From Heliopora coerulea (taxonomy: Eukaryota; Cnidaria; Anthozoa; Scleralcyonacea; Helioporidae): DNA of 64,000 nt. The number at the start of each line of letters is the position of its first letter. Position 1 is the first letter of the stretch. Below the pieces are notes generated by a model. The model worked only from the letters and a program-made list of their open reading frames with translations, was not told where the DNA came from and searched no databases. This document shows, one piece after another, positions 43,645 through 55,000 of the stretch. The position numbers and the translations under genes are program-made. The stretch lies in contig JASJOG010000419.1 in assembly GCA_030142905.1 (NCBI GenBank), positions 1 to 64,000 of the forward strand, written 5' to 3'.

Positions 43645-43980
43645 TAATGGCTCTAAGATTGTCCAAGACATTTCAAGACGACACTTGTTTGAACTGCATA
43701 AATTTGGGCTTGTGTGGATTCTAAACACTTGTAGGATGTTAATTGTTAGTTATGTTTGTATATATTATTAATAATCGGTAGTTTGTAATATAGTTTATTG
43801 ATAGGTTGTAAATAAAGTAGTTATTATAGGGTGAAGCTGATTAGTATGTAGGCTTCGCAACTTTTTGTAATTTAATAGATTTTTAGACCAAAGCACGGCC
43901 CATTGAAAAACAGCTTAGTGTGCTGAATGGCTACCGTGCATAAATAATCTTAAATAAATAAAATAAATAAATAAATAAAA

Positions 43981-44759
43981 CAATGCCTCGAATGCTGCGT
44001 GATAGTTACAGTTTAAGTTATAGTTCACTTTGAATAGTTATAACTTAAGTTATAGTTCACTTTCAAATTTTGATCTTTCGTGGCCTTTAAGTAGTGTTTC
44101 AAGCACGAGTTGGTGTTCTTCCTCCGATTTCTAGATACCGAGAAACGAGGTGAGAAACTAGGGGAAGCGGAGTTTTTTTTAACGAGTTTTGAAATATGCT
44201 TTTGAGGTCTAAACCTACGAAATACAGTTTTCTCAACATATTCCTGGTGCAACAGATAGTAAATAATTTGCTGATGCAAAATCAGCCACTTATGAACATG
44301 TCGTTGCCGTGGTAACCGAGATACTACCCCCTATGGTGAAATTTAGGGCACTTACGCCAAAAATTATAGGGACTAAAGTAAAGACCAGACAAATGCAAAA
44401 CTAACTTTAATAGAGCCTCAATACATGTACCCATGACATGAACCTAAAAAAGAAGTGATTAGAAATTTTAAATCATGAAATTTTAATTTATTCGTAACTT
44501 CTTCAAAATACAGTTCAATATAAGAGATATAGAGATAGGTTTTTTCAAAAACTATTTCTTATATGGGTGATTGTTGAGGTTCACATCATAGACCTATTTG
44601 TTGTTGACAAATGCTGAAAATTTGACACCAATTGGACAAATATTGCATGCAGCAGAGTTTTTGGCACCGAGCAAAACAGCAACCTGAGAAAATTGAGTTT
44701 TCAAACAAATTTTTAAGAGGATCAGTCATACATTACAGACCAAAATAAAGTCAAAAAGC
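43981..44759. other. Non-coding, no gene seen
   Basis: No gene recognised. A short near-duplicate (ACTTAAGTTATAGTTCACTTT-like) occurs at about 44010-44065. Confidence 0.4.
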
Positions 44760-45370
44760 TGTTAAAATGATCCTGCTGAATAAGTTTCCCCTTCTCTCTC
44801 CTGGTTCTTATCTCCTTGCTTCTTCCTTTTTCCTTTGAGGAACTTCCTGCATGTTTTTACAATATCTGATGATTTGTAGTTTGCTCTGCTTACACGAAGG
44901 GAATCTGCTTGTTGAAGTCCAGCAAGACAAAGTGCTCCTGGATTCACTCTCAGCTCTTCCAAAATCACAACAGTAGCCCTCCCACCAATGTTAAAGTTGG
45001 CGACAGCATCATACACTCCTAGCTTAAAAACATTGGCTCCGACAAACACTGGTTCTGGAATTCGTTGCCAAATCATACCATCAAACGCTTCATTTTGATT
45101 CTATGTTTTTGCATCAAGGCACTTTTGTAGCCGGTTATCATTACTACAATGAGCATAAACAGGCTTATGTTCTACAATAACACTAAGTGGTAAGCCTTTA
45201 CCATGCTTATATGTGCTTATCTTGTTGGCTTGATCTCTTTTATATCCACACCAACTATTTTCACCAACAGGACGGTAAGTATGTAAAGGCTGCTTGTCAG
45301 TGAAAGCACAATGAAAAAGAGAAGACAACAGACACATAGCAATACCTCCACTACACATCAAATCATCCAC
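44760..45370 (-). pseudogene. Mutator-like transposase C-terminal fragment
   Basis: Minus-strand translation from about 45370 to 44763 gives GENSWCGYKRDQAN, GKGLPLSV, LQKCLDAKT, one in-frame TAG at about 45104, then NQNEAFDGMIWQRIPEPVFV, FKLGVYDAVANFNIGGR and a basic tail ending AGSF. From memory this order matches the C-terminus of the Mutator-like transposase domain proteins common in cnidarians and other invertebrates. The stop replaces what is normally a polar residue before NNEAFN. The catalytic N-terminal part is missing. Family assignment is moderate. Confidence 0.6.
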
Positions 45371-45419
45371 GTCATATCAAAAATAATATTCCTTTTAACC
45401 TGGCCAGGAGAATATGCAC

Positions 45420-46360
45420 AATCGTGGATGACCATGCGACAAAAAATAGAAGTTTAAAAGAACTAGAAAAAATAGTACAAACGAGAAAATATCCAAAATC
45501 ATTGAGACAGGCATAAACAAGGCAAAGGCGCTGAATCAAGATGAGCTTAGAGCAAGCAGACCTGAACAAATTACCAACAATACAGTCACACTGGTGACCA
45601 CATTTAATCCCAATAATCCATCGATAAACTCTTTAATTCAGACAGGCCTAACTATGTTGAAGACAAGCCCGAGACTGAAAATCATCTTGGGAACAACAAA
45701 TATTTTTCATAGCAAAAGACAACTGAGGAACCTGAAACAACTATAATACTTACCAAGTCCAAATTTTTGGGTAAAACAGAAGGACCCGTAACACGATGTG
45801 GAAGTAAAAAATGTACCACATGCCTACAGTTGATTGTGGGAAATACATTCATCTTCAAAACAATAAATCAGGAATTCGAAGTGAAACACAACTTGAATTG
45901 CAACAGCAAATCTGTTCTATACGTGTTGACGTGCGCGGGATGTGAGGAGAAATATATTGGGGAAACAAAGGTGAAACTACGAATAAGAATGACTCTCCAC
46001 AGACAACACATTAAATACAGTAGATATCGAATTTTACCAGCTAGTTCTCATATAGCGCAATGTGCGAAACACAGAGATGAAATTTACAGTCTTCCCTTTC
46101 TATCAGATGTCAGTGGAGGATGATGACATGCGACGAACAAAGAAGCAATATTTTATCAAGAAATTCAAGCCAGCTTTAAATTCTAATTAAGAGACTAATT
46201 ATCCAAATTTTCATTCGTAACAATAAAACTGTATTTTATGACGTCGTAATTGACATAAAATTGAAAATAGCCAGAGGAGCCGCATATAAGTGGCGAAACG
46301 CTTTGCTAAACTTGAAATACAATTTTATTACAAAGTTCTGTTGGTGTAATATTTTTCAAT
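45420..46360 (+). pseudogene. Penelope-like element 3' fragment with GIY-YIG domain
   Basis: The best frame, 45767-46123, has a CGSKKCTTC cysteine cluster, then a GIY-YIG endonuclease (SVLYVLTCAGCEEKYIGETK, with LRIRMTLHRQ carrying the catalytic arginine helix). Upstream in another frame are pieces typical of the Penelope RT C-terminus (TTFNPNNPSINSLIQTG and SKRQLRNL). It differs strongly from the 15-18 kb copies and is a separate lineage. The tail at 46280-46300 carries GTGGCGAAACGC, the GAAACG box of Penelope-type 3' ends. The reverse transcriptase core is absent. Confidence 0.8.
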
Positions 46361-46470
46361 TACATATATACATATATATATAACGTTTGAAACTCCGAGT
46401 AGCAAACGCTCTTCTAACTTTATTGAAGTTATTTCGCTCTACCTACTTGGTATCGAGCACTCTCAAACCA

Positions 46471-46546
46471 ATCGTCAACTGTGTTTCTTGTATGATACAC
46501 TTTTGCTTTTGCAAAAGTGTATCATACAAGAAACACAGTTGACGAT
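46471..46546. repeat. Perfect 36-bp inverted repeat, 4-base loop
   Basis: The arms 46471-46506 and 46511-46546 are exact inverted copies (starting ATCGTCAACTGTG) around TTTT. The arrangement would form a strong hairpin in either DNA or RNA. Partial copies of the arm (ATCATACAAGA, GAAACACAGT) continue to about 46590. Confidence 0.92.
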
Positions 46547-46671
46547 ATATATCATACAAGATATATCAGATATCCTACGAGAAACACAGTGTATCTTACA
46601 AACATCTTACTTAGCGTAGATGTTTGTAAGCTTGGATATATGTCTGATATATATATATATATATATATAAC

Positions 46672-46713
46672 TACAGACGGAACCGTTTCGGCTTACTGGG
46701 CCTCATCAGTGTA
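46672..46713 (-). ncRNA. Hammerhead ribozyme, complete core
   Basis: On the minus strand, TACA (46713-46710) is followed by CTGATGA (46709-46703), then GGC/GCC pairing around a 7-base loop (46702-46690), then GAAA (46689-46686), then ACG/CGT closing a 4-base loop, and then C at 46676. TGTA (46675-46672) pairs with TACA to form stem I. All conserved core positions (CUGAUGA, GAAA, and GUC before the cut) are present, and three stems form. The predicted cut lies between 46676 and 46675. Hammerheads are reported in the terminal repeats of Penelope-like elements, and a Penelope fragment lies just to the left, on the other strand. Confidence 0.75.
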
Positions 46714-49700
46714 CTGCTGACGAGCAGGATGGAGAAGCCTATATTATATAGGCAACTCAAATGTCCCACACTTGTGGTACATCTAAGCCATGCCAGAGTG
46801 CTCTAACTAGAGACTAGTGAGCGTGCGCAAATTCGCTAGCGGCATGACTCATCCTGTACAGCGTTCAATATGAACCAAGAGGCCATAGAGCGATATCTAA
46901 CATGATATCCAACAAGAGGCCATAGAGCGATATTTAACAATCTGACATGAATGATGCATTTGCGATTAAAAATTTAATTTTTTAAATAAAAGAGACATAT
47001 ATCCTCCTGAATTTGTTGTTTTTTAAATAAAAATCTGGCGTACCCAAATAAAAAACCATAGTTAAATTTTTTGAAATAACTTAACAAGCCACCATTTTAA
47101 AATATTTACTCGGCCAAGGCTGCTAGTTCACATTTCCGCGCTTTTTCTCGCTCAACCAATCATTTTTTGGCAGTAATTCTCCCAGGAGTTTAACTGGTTT
47201 GAACCTGTTTTGCATATTTTTGCAGTTGACGGAGTTGAAGGGCGGCAAGGTGGTGAAGACTTCGTAGTTGTGAATTTAAGACCAACAACGTATACCTTCG
47301 CGTTGAAAACAATGGAAAAAGCGAAGGCTAGTTGTAAGGTAGTGAATCATTTTTACTTTATTTTTTCGTTTAAGTCCAAACTAGAGACACATTTATCTAT
47401 TTGATAACGTACACTCTTGCAGCACTGCATTTGTTTCGCGCTATGGTGTCCAGCTTAGACGAATTCAGTTTGAAAATAACATTCTTCCTCTTGAAATAAC
47501 TGGTTGAAATACATAACTACAAAATTCTGGACTTTCAACGAAGTTCTGAAGGTTTTCTTATTGTAAGTTCGTACAGTTGTGTTTGTCGAAGTATCGTTAA
47601 CAAACAACTGCGGAGGGCTTGCCGTGCTTGCACAGCATTGGGTTTCGACCTACTGTCTCGTCTGGCCAGTTTTGTTGAGATGGTCACTTACAGGGAAAGA
47701 ATTATCGTACAGTACATGTAATAAGTGGGATGGGAGGTCGGGGAGAAAGTTGAAAGGAACAAATGTCATTCACTTAATTTCATTAACATTCCAGCGACAA
47801 CATACTTCATTAATCATATGAGAATACAAAATAATAAAAACAGGCACACCACGATACCAGCAAAACAGAGACTCAAGAGAAATACCGTAAATTGTCGAGT
47901 TTGTCGTAGTTCATTTAACTTTAATCTGGGTGAAATAACAACACTGAATATCCATTTAATGGAATGAAAAAACCTTCTACCGCAGGAAAACAAACACATC
48001 TCGGCTATCTATTTCATTACTTATCACACAACAGTTTTCACGTATACGGTGACGTGAGTTTTGTGAAAACGGTTGACGAAACATCGTTTCCTTACAGTTT
48101 GAAAGTGATAAATGTCAATATCCTCAGGATACCGTATATTTCTGTTCAGTGGTTATATCCTTGTGGTGTTTCGCACAGATTGGCATGAGGTGAACATTTT
48201 TTCTTGACATTGAACCTCTTCCTAAGGAACATGAGTAGGCTTACTAACCATTCAACCTACAAGAAAAAGTGCATAAATACTTGAAAAAGAAAAATTGTCC
48301 AGGTACCTTATTTTAACAACCTGTCCTGGGAAGTATCTGAATGCTTCCTTTGCCGGTCAATGGGGAGTTCACAACGTTGCTATGCCGTCGACAGGAAACA
48401 AAGTGGTTCAAATTTCATGGCGGTGAGGCAAACCACACTTGCAAATTTCAGAATATCCTTTCTCCTGTGGTTCAATCCTATCAAGCAGTTCTAGTTCGTC
48501 GTTTAATGCTTTTTGTTAAACATAGCCCAAAGCCCTCCACATCTTAAGTACCGGCGTCGTCATAAAAACGTGGAAAGAGACTGAATCTTCCTCACGTCTT
48601 GGGTTGGGCCAGGCAACGTCAGGAACATTACGCACCTTAAATCATTTATTTCACTTGTCCTGGAAGAAAAATTTTGTGAGAAGGCCGCGACGTCCAGGTC
48701 CTACACAGCTGAAACTCCCAAATGGTCCAATCCGTACACAGAGCTGTTACATTATATATAATTGGGGGGTTTTTTTATTCTAAGAAACCTGATGAAAAGT
48801 TGACGAAGTTAACGTATTGTTCTTCCTATGAAATTGATTCTGAAATTTTATTGAGATTACTTCTTAATCTGAAAAATCTTATACTTCGACCAATGTTCGG
48901 TTATCATATTAATTAAAATTAATGAAAAAATATCGAAATGTTGGATATTTGCATAATTATCCGATTTGCCGTAAATCGTTTTCTGACAGAATTTTATGTA
49001 TTTTTTAATGATAAAATACTCATCGAAAGTAATGAAGCAATCATATATTATCTTAAAACACCCAAATTAGAAGTAAAATATTTGGATGCGTGAGCAACTT
49101 ACAATTGTTTACCGCTGATTCTTGGAAATAAACGAGGGATCTGAAAAGATGATTTAAAATAAATTAACAAAAATGTTTTCCGCCTTAGTCAGGTCAAGTA
49201 CTGGATATAGTTAAATTGGTTGGATAACTACTTTAGGTAGCATGGCTTGAAAATGTTTGGATGGAACTTACGAAGTTCAAGTTTGTAGCGAACGTTTCGA
49301 AACTCTCAATCTAGTGCGTTCATCATGCGATCGTAACTTTTATCTGACCACGTATTTATACCTTCAACAAGTAAGTTCAGTACTAATGACATTATCCTCC
49401 ATCCCATGTGTAAAAGTCACTTCGGTCATGGTTCGACGGGCGTTGATCGAATTCTTATGACAACCTTCACCTTGGAGGCTTTGAATTCGAACCTAGTAAG
49501 GTTGATACTGATAAAAAAGGTTTCTCTCAGTTAAACGAAAGTCTAAAGAAAATGTGGCCGATTAAGCTCTCGGGGATCATTTCGTATTTTTTCTACTACA
49601 GCGGATTGACACACGCACTGCATGAATGAAGTAAACCACTTCAAGCCTTGGCTTCAATCCCCAGACACCTCCGCGAAACTGAATATAGTCATCTGAGAGA

Positions 49701-50154
49701 AACCGGAATAAAATCGTCTTGATGTAGCGAGAATAAAATAGCTTGACAATCGCCAGACTAAAATATAACGGGTATCTACAAGGTTCAAGAGTTGGGAACA
49801 AATTAAAGAATGGTACAAAATTCTTGACATACTTGCCTTATATAAGCATGTTATAACATATAATTTGTGGTAAACACCGTGGATATTTATGGCCAAGTTA
49901 TTTTACAAATTGTTTTCCGCAAATTTTGCTAAATTTTCATCCCCCTGCAAACTTTTAAAGAATTCAGTAGGAGCTGTTTTTTTGTGAGGAACACCGTAGT
50001 TACTTCTCTTAATTTTTAAGTTTTTTGTTCGTAAAATCCTCAGTCACCTACTTTTCCACCAAGATTCGTGCCCAATTGTTTACGAAGTTTGCAGTCTTGG
50101 AGAAAAGAAGGATCGATTTATGATTGGCAAGGTACTATAACCAGTAACATTTAC
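46714..50154. other. Unassigned region with two weak exon candidates
   Basis: Mostly non-coding. 47226-47338 (plus) is exon-like. Around 49285-49340 a CGTTTCGAAACTCTC sequence resembles Penelope-type tails read from the other strand. Other open frames (48341-48547, 48722-48916, 49577-49896) have no domain. I see no further gene. Confidence 0.35.
47226..47338 (+). CDS. Possible exon of an unidentified gene
   Basis: A good acceptor (TATTTTTGCAG) precedes 113 bp open in one frame (DGVEGRQGGEDFVVVNLRP and onward to KTMEKAKASCK) and a fair donor (AAG then GTAGTG). No domain is recognised and no partner exon could be joined with confidence. Confidence 0.25.
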
Positions 50155-50370
50155 CTTGATCAGAAAGGTATGTATTTCTGACTGGTAATGGAACGGGAGG
50201 TGGCCAGACTCCACCACCGTGAGGACTTCTGTTCCCTTGTCGCGCACTTCCGTTGTTGGCTTTCCCAGAAAAAGCTCTCCGTTGAGGCAAAGCGGATCTT
50301 TGGTTTGTTAGATTATTGGCTCTGTGACCAGACGCGAGATGAGTGTCGACAGCGGACGGCAAGAGAGTTG
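50155..50370 (-). CDS. Candidate downstream exon of the coiled-coil gene
   Basis: A clear acceptor (TATATTTTTCAG) and donor (CAAG then GTAAAT) frame 216 bp open on the minus strand. The translation is a disordered, basic, proline-rich tail (RSPHGGGVWPPPVPLPVRN). It needs one base carried over from the previous exon, whereas exon 18 at 51946 ends in phase 0, so a missing exon of length 3n+1 must lie between them or this belongs to something else. The plus strand is also open over the same stretch (50188-50454). Confidence 0.4.
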
Positions 50371-51945
50371 CTGAAAAATATAGCAAACATCAGCGGCGCC
50401 TTTACCAACTATAACTTACACGGAAGAGAGATACCGAGACGGGTTATTTCGTAATATTTGGTTCAAGGTAATTACAGATTGATAGTTACATAAGATAGAA
50501 AGGATTTGGAACTCCTTACTGACAAGGTTCTAACTAGGATTTTTGCAAGCTGGGGTTAAATCAGGAAATACCTTGGGGGGAAAAACATCTTATTTGAATT
50601 TTTTTAGATCAAACAATCCCAAAGTCATATTTATTTTCGTATGTAACATCGGATATGCAAAATAGGAAAGATCAGTTATTCTAGCTTAAACTAATCCGGA
50701 TTTTCGCCTACAAATGAATAAAAATTGTCCTGAAGTGAGATGCAACATCGACATCGCAATCTGCTTAAAATGCAATAGGTACTGGGCATCTGAACAATAA
50801 TCTGTCTGATGCAGACAACTGTACTTTAAACTCAGCAATGATAAAGGAGTACCAAACTTATCTAACGCACGACAGGGATGGAAGAGGAAAAGCGCGTGCA
50901 CCCTGTGGAAATGCCTAGCGAGAAATCTGCTCGCAGCTTTCCAACAACATCAGAATATACACAAACTATGGTGTCACAATCCCTCAAACTAGAGGTACCA
51001 ATCACTTGAATTTAACATGCTCTATACGGGCTCCCTAAAAGACAAAATGGTTGGTCAAATTCACTGCTTTCGCTGTTCTAGTTGTTAAGGTAAAATGGCA
51101 TTATCTCAATTTTTTATTTTGGCCGACTAACCTGAGCAATACGTATACATTATACTTGTTGTACAAAGCTAACTCAGGGCATGTACTCACGTGATGTTGT
51201 ATGCGGTCGTATGTTCGGAGGGAGTTCGTACACTTGTTCGTAATCATAGATCTGAAAGACAGCGAGTTGTGCATGTTTGACAACCCCATAGTGATAGAAC
51301 CTTCTAGACATAGAGACGTGCAAATACGTACTCGAGACAACCATCAACGCATTCACTAAAAACGCATCTAAGCACAGAATTGGACGCAGACACAGTCACA
51401 CAAACGGAAACACGTACCCAAACACAAATCTCAGTGCAGACACAGAAGCATGCACACATGAACATTGACACGTAGAAAAGGACACGGACGCACAGAGAGA
51501 AGCAGTGGTAAATGGTAACACAGTTGGCGACAAAGATACCGACACTGACACAAACCCTGGTAAAGGCATACACACAACAGGGCAGAGACATGCACAAAAG
51601 TAGACAAGCGAAGGCAAGGATATTCAATCACAAATGCGCAAGAACAGAATAATTTCGCGTGGCATCAAATAAATGGTAAACGTCCGGGGGAGTTGTTAGG
51701 CGACTTATCCCAAAAGTCAAACAAACTTTATTCACTTATCCCTAAAATTGAATGACGGCTAGGGATTGATTGACTTACAGTGATAAACTCCCAATAGCAA
51801 TCCGGCTACTTAAAAAACTGGTCCTTATCCTAATGAATCACTAGAAACTATGGCAACTACCCAAAGGGTGCACCTCCTGGGAATCGCTCAGTCTTAGGGT
51901 GGAGAGTTGAACCCTGCCGGAGACCACCATTGTCTGACCTCTTAC
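50371..51945. other. Intron or intergenic, low complexity in part
   Basis: 51380-51620 is rich in CACA/GACAC-type sequence and gives spurious cysteine-rich frames on the minus strand. A 43-codon plus-strand frame (50878-51009) preceded by an ACAG acceptor is the only other coding hint. No exon linking 51946 to 50370 was found. Confidence 0.35.
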
Positions 51946-52032
51946 CTGTCTTTGAAGTTCTTCCACCCGTTCAAAAGCTCCGAGCTTAAGATTTCGTTCA
52001 TGTTCCAGTTGCTGCATCATTTGTTTCTTGGC
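51946..52032 (-). CDS. Coiled-coil gene, exon 18
   Basis: 87 bp, phase 0. Encodes AKKQMMQQLEHERNLKLGAF and onward to EELQRQ; long pyrimidine-rich acceptor, donor GTAAGA, so at least one more exon must follow. Confidence 0.87.
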
Positions 52033-55000
52033 CTGATAAAAAGAAAACAAAACATAACCAAAGTCTTTGATTAACATATTTAATTTTTAATTAAAAAAAT
52101 CAGAGAAGATCCCAACACAGTAAGTTTCAAAAGCTTTTCTTGCTAGGTTCAAGACAGCTGAAGACAAAATTACCTTTTTGGATTGTTCTGCGGCCATGAG
52201 GTTCTTCTTCTGATCACGAGTCATGTTGGCTGTGATAAGAAAAAATATCATGTGAAGGTAGAACACCGGATGATTGACACACGACAGATAATTCATCGGT
52301 ATTAAAAGGTTACCTGTCACAGCTCTCAACTGGTTTTCGCGTTCTTCTAAGTCAGAAATCTAAACAATCGAAACGTTTCTTTATCAGAAAATTAATCGAA
52401 ACAAAGCTAAGTTGAATATGTAACTGGACTTTTGCACTCCATTAAACAATCGAAACCCCTCAAGTGTCACGGCTAACAAGTCGATGGCTGGTAGGTTTTC
52501 TGAAAAATATTTTACACAAACGAGTTTGTAGAGCATTGAATAGTTATTGTTCAAGACACCAAAGTATAGAACTGAGACTACATAAAGTGTATTAGAACAT
52601 CCATGAATTTTAGGTACCAAGTGACTGGTTAATGCCAGGGCCATTTGCCGTCTTTCTGCCATGAAAGCAAAATGCGCCGGGAACCAGGTTCAGACAAATT
52701 TTTGTTTCGTTAGCACGTTTGCGTACCTAGCGCCCGCAATCTGTTCGGTTCTAGTACACTGCTCATCCAGAAGTGGCTTATTGCACGAAAACTCGAAAAG
52801 CAAGAAAGGCGGCCGAATTCCGTAACTAATATCTTGCGGATTAACATTTTTAATGAAAACCATGAGTTAATAAAAAAAAAAGTATTTTAGCGATCGCTAA
52901 CTAGCCTCAAATATCTTACCAGTTTATCAATATTCGTAGACTTAGCAAGCTCCCTTTGTTTCAAACTGCGCATTTCTTGAATCCGTGCGTGATTCTTCAG
53001 CAGCTTTGCCTTCTGTTCGGTTGACAGTTTTTTCTTTAGGCTTTGGGCTTCTTTCTCAACTTGAGCCAGCGCCTTTAAAAAAAGACATTGAAACACTAAG
53101 CATTCAAGTTAACAACAGTACAGTGGTTCGACTTTATGTATCCATTAGTTTGTTAGTTTGGCTTATATTCGTTTGTTTTGTTTTCATTCAAATAGATGGC
53201 AAAACTAGCAGTTTTACCCGGAATCGCTGTAAAGTTATGCAAAACCAATAAATGGAACTCAGTTGTGTAATTGATTTGCAAAAACGTAACAAATTTTTTG
53301 ACCACCAGCACAGTTGACTTATCGGTCGCATATCACCTACAATTTTGCTATATATCAGTAAAAAGATTTAACTATACATGAAGTGATTCAATTACTCTCA
53401 TGTCATGTATTTCACAGTCAAACGTTAAACAGATTGTTGTTGTTAGAAATGTTAGTTCACTGAAGTAAATGTAGATCAAAAATGTATTTTACTTTGGGCG
53501 TTAACGTGCAAAAAATAATACGAAATTTTTGTAAAGGTCCCCTTAGAGTATCGTTGTATCAGAACTCCCACTAACCTTTCTCAAAGCTGCTTGTTCTTGT
53601 TTCAACAACATTTCCTTCTCGTCAGCCATCCTTTTAATATCTAGACATTCTTTCTTGGCTCGATCAGCTTCTTCACGTAAACTTGTCACCTAGATAACAA
53701 AAAAAATTGGAATTTCGAGACGCAAATTCGTCACTTAGTAGAGTACGACGTTAAAGAAATGTTTCTCTCTTACGGTTCCGAAATGTTGAGCATGCATTCG
53801 AGTATTCTTCCAAGAATTTAACGTCTTCACTTTACAAAACTAAGAAAAGATAAAATAAACGGTCATTAACAGAACATTAAAAAAATGCAATCAATGATAA
53901 AGGAATAGAATACTGCGTAGACAGTGATAAATAATGTAAAAAGTTATCAACCTTTTAAATTTTTACACTAAAAGAATGGATGGACAGATATGTTGTGCGG
54001 TAAGATATGTGGTTGAGTGTCATTTTATCTTGAGCTACGCAATATTATGCAGCGTATTGTGTGGTCAGGAGTCCTGTAGAGCTGTCAAATGTTATCTAGC
54101 ACTGTACATTATCGGTGAGTTATGACTGTCTTATCGTAGTCTGCGGCGTGGTGTAGTTTGATGTAATGGAGGATGGTTTAGTGTGATTTGGTGAATTGTT
54201 ACGGGGTATTGTGTGGTATGCTTTGGTGAGATGCTTTGGTAGGATTAGATGGGATGTGGTATTCAGATGAAGTGTGGTGTGAGTTGATAGGTGTGATGCG
54301 GTGTAACGTATTGCAACCTGGTATGGTTTGATGTGACGTGATATAGTATGTGATATGAATGTAGTATGTGATGTGCATGTAGTATGTGATATGCATGTAG
54401 TATGTGATGTGAATGTAGTATGTGATGTGCATGTAGTATGTGATGTGCATGTAGTATGTGATATGATATGAATCTAGTAAGTGATATGAATGTAGTATGT
54501 GATATTAATGTAGTATGTGATATTAATATAGTATGTGATATGAATGTAGTAAGTGATATGAATGTAGTAAGTGATATGAATGTAGTATGTGATATTAATG
54601 TAGTATGTGATATTAATATAGTATGTGATATGAATGTCGTATGTGATATGAATGTAGTATGTGATATGAATGTAGTATGTGATATGAATGTAGTATGTGA
54701 TATGAATGTCGTATGTGATATGCATGTGGTATGTGATATGCATGTAGTATGTCACGGGATGTGGTGTGGCGTTGTGTGATCTGATGCTGTGTGGTGTAAT
54801 GTGGCGTGAAGCTCTATTTAATGAAGCAGGAATGCTCAATCGGCTTAAACTTGTTCATCGTCGAGACGCTGAAAGCAAGGGCGTAGAAACTGTAGCGATT
54901 TTGGCCGCTACACATTTTCATGCATCTGTTCATCACCTTAATTTAAAATTTATAATTTATTTTTAAAATTTTCGGGTAATTGCCAACACTTCATGACCGT

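Larger units (their letters stand above)
40146..43980 (+). mobile_element. LINE 3: CR1/L2-like element with SGNH ORF1
   Basis: The best preserved LINE of the window. It has an ORF1 with an esterase-like fold, an ORF2 with endonuclease and reverse transcriptase, and a 3' end with repeated AAAT units (about 43950-43980). ORF2 is broken by two frameshifts only. The order ORF1 esterase, endonuclease, RT is characteristic of the CR1 group. Confidence 0.88.

Noticed and set aside
46280..46310. Possible second hammerhead near GGCGAAACGC
   Set aside because: A GCC/GGC stem and GAAA are present, but the core reads CAGAGGA instead of CUGANGA and no stem I was found.
49285..49340. Possible hammerhead on the minus strand (GATGAACGCACTAG ... 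GAAACG)
   Set aside because: The core starts CATGATGA rather than CTGATGA and stem II pairs poorly; probably an old Penelope-type tail.
50878..51009. 43-codon plus-strand frame after an ACAG acceptor
   Set aside because: Composition is protein-like, but no partner exon or domain supports it; kept only as a note.
51304..51631. Overlapping cysteine-rich frames on the minus strand
   Set aside because: All three frames are open because of CA/GACAC-rich low complexity; no cysteine spacing matches a known family.
54199..54839. Repeating frames (HITYY and DMNVVC types) on both strands
   Set aside because: They are translations of the 18-bp minisatellite in both directions, inside an intron of the minus-strand gene.
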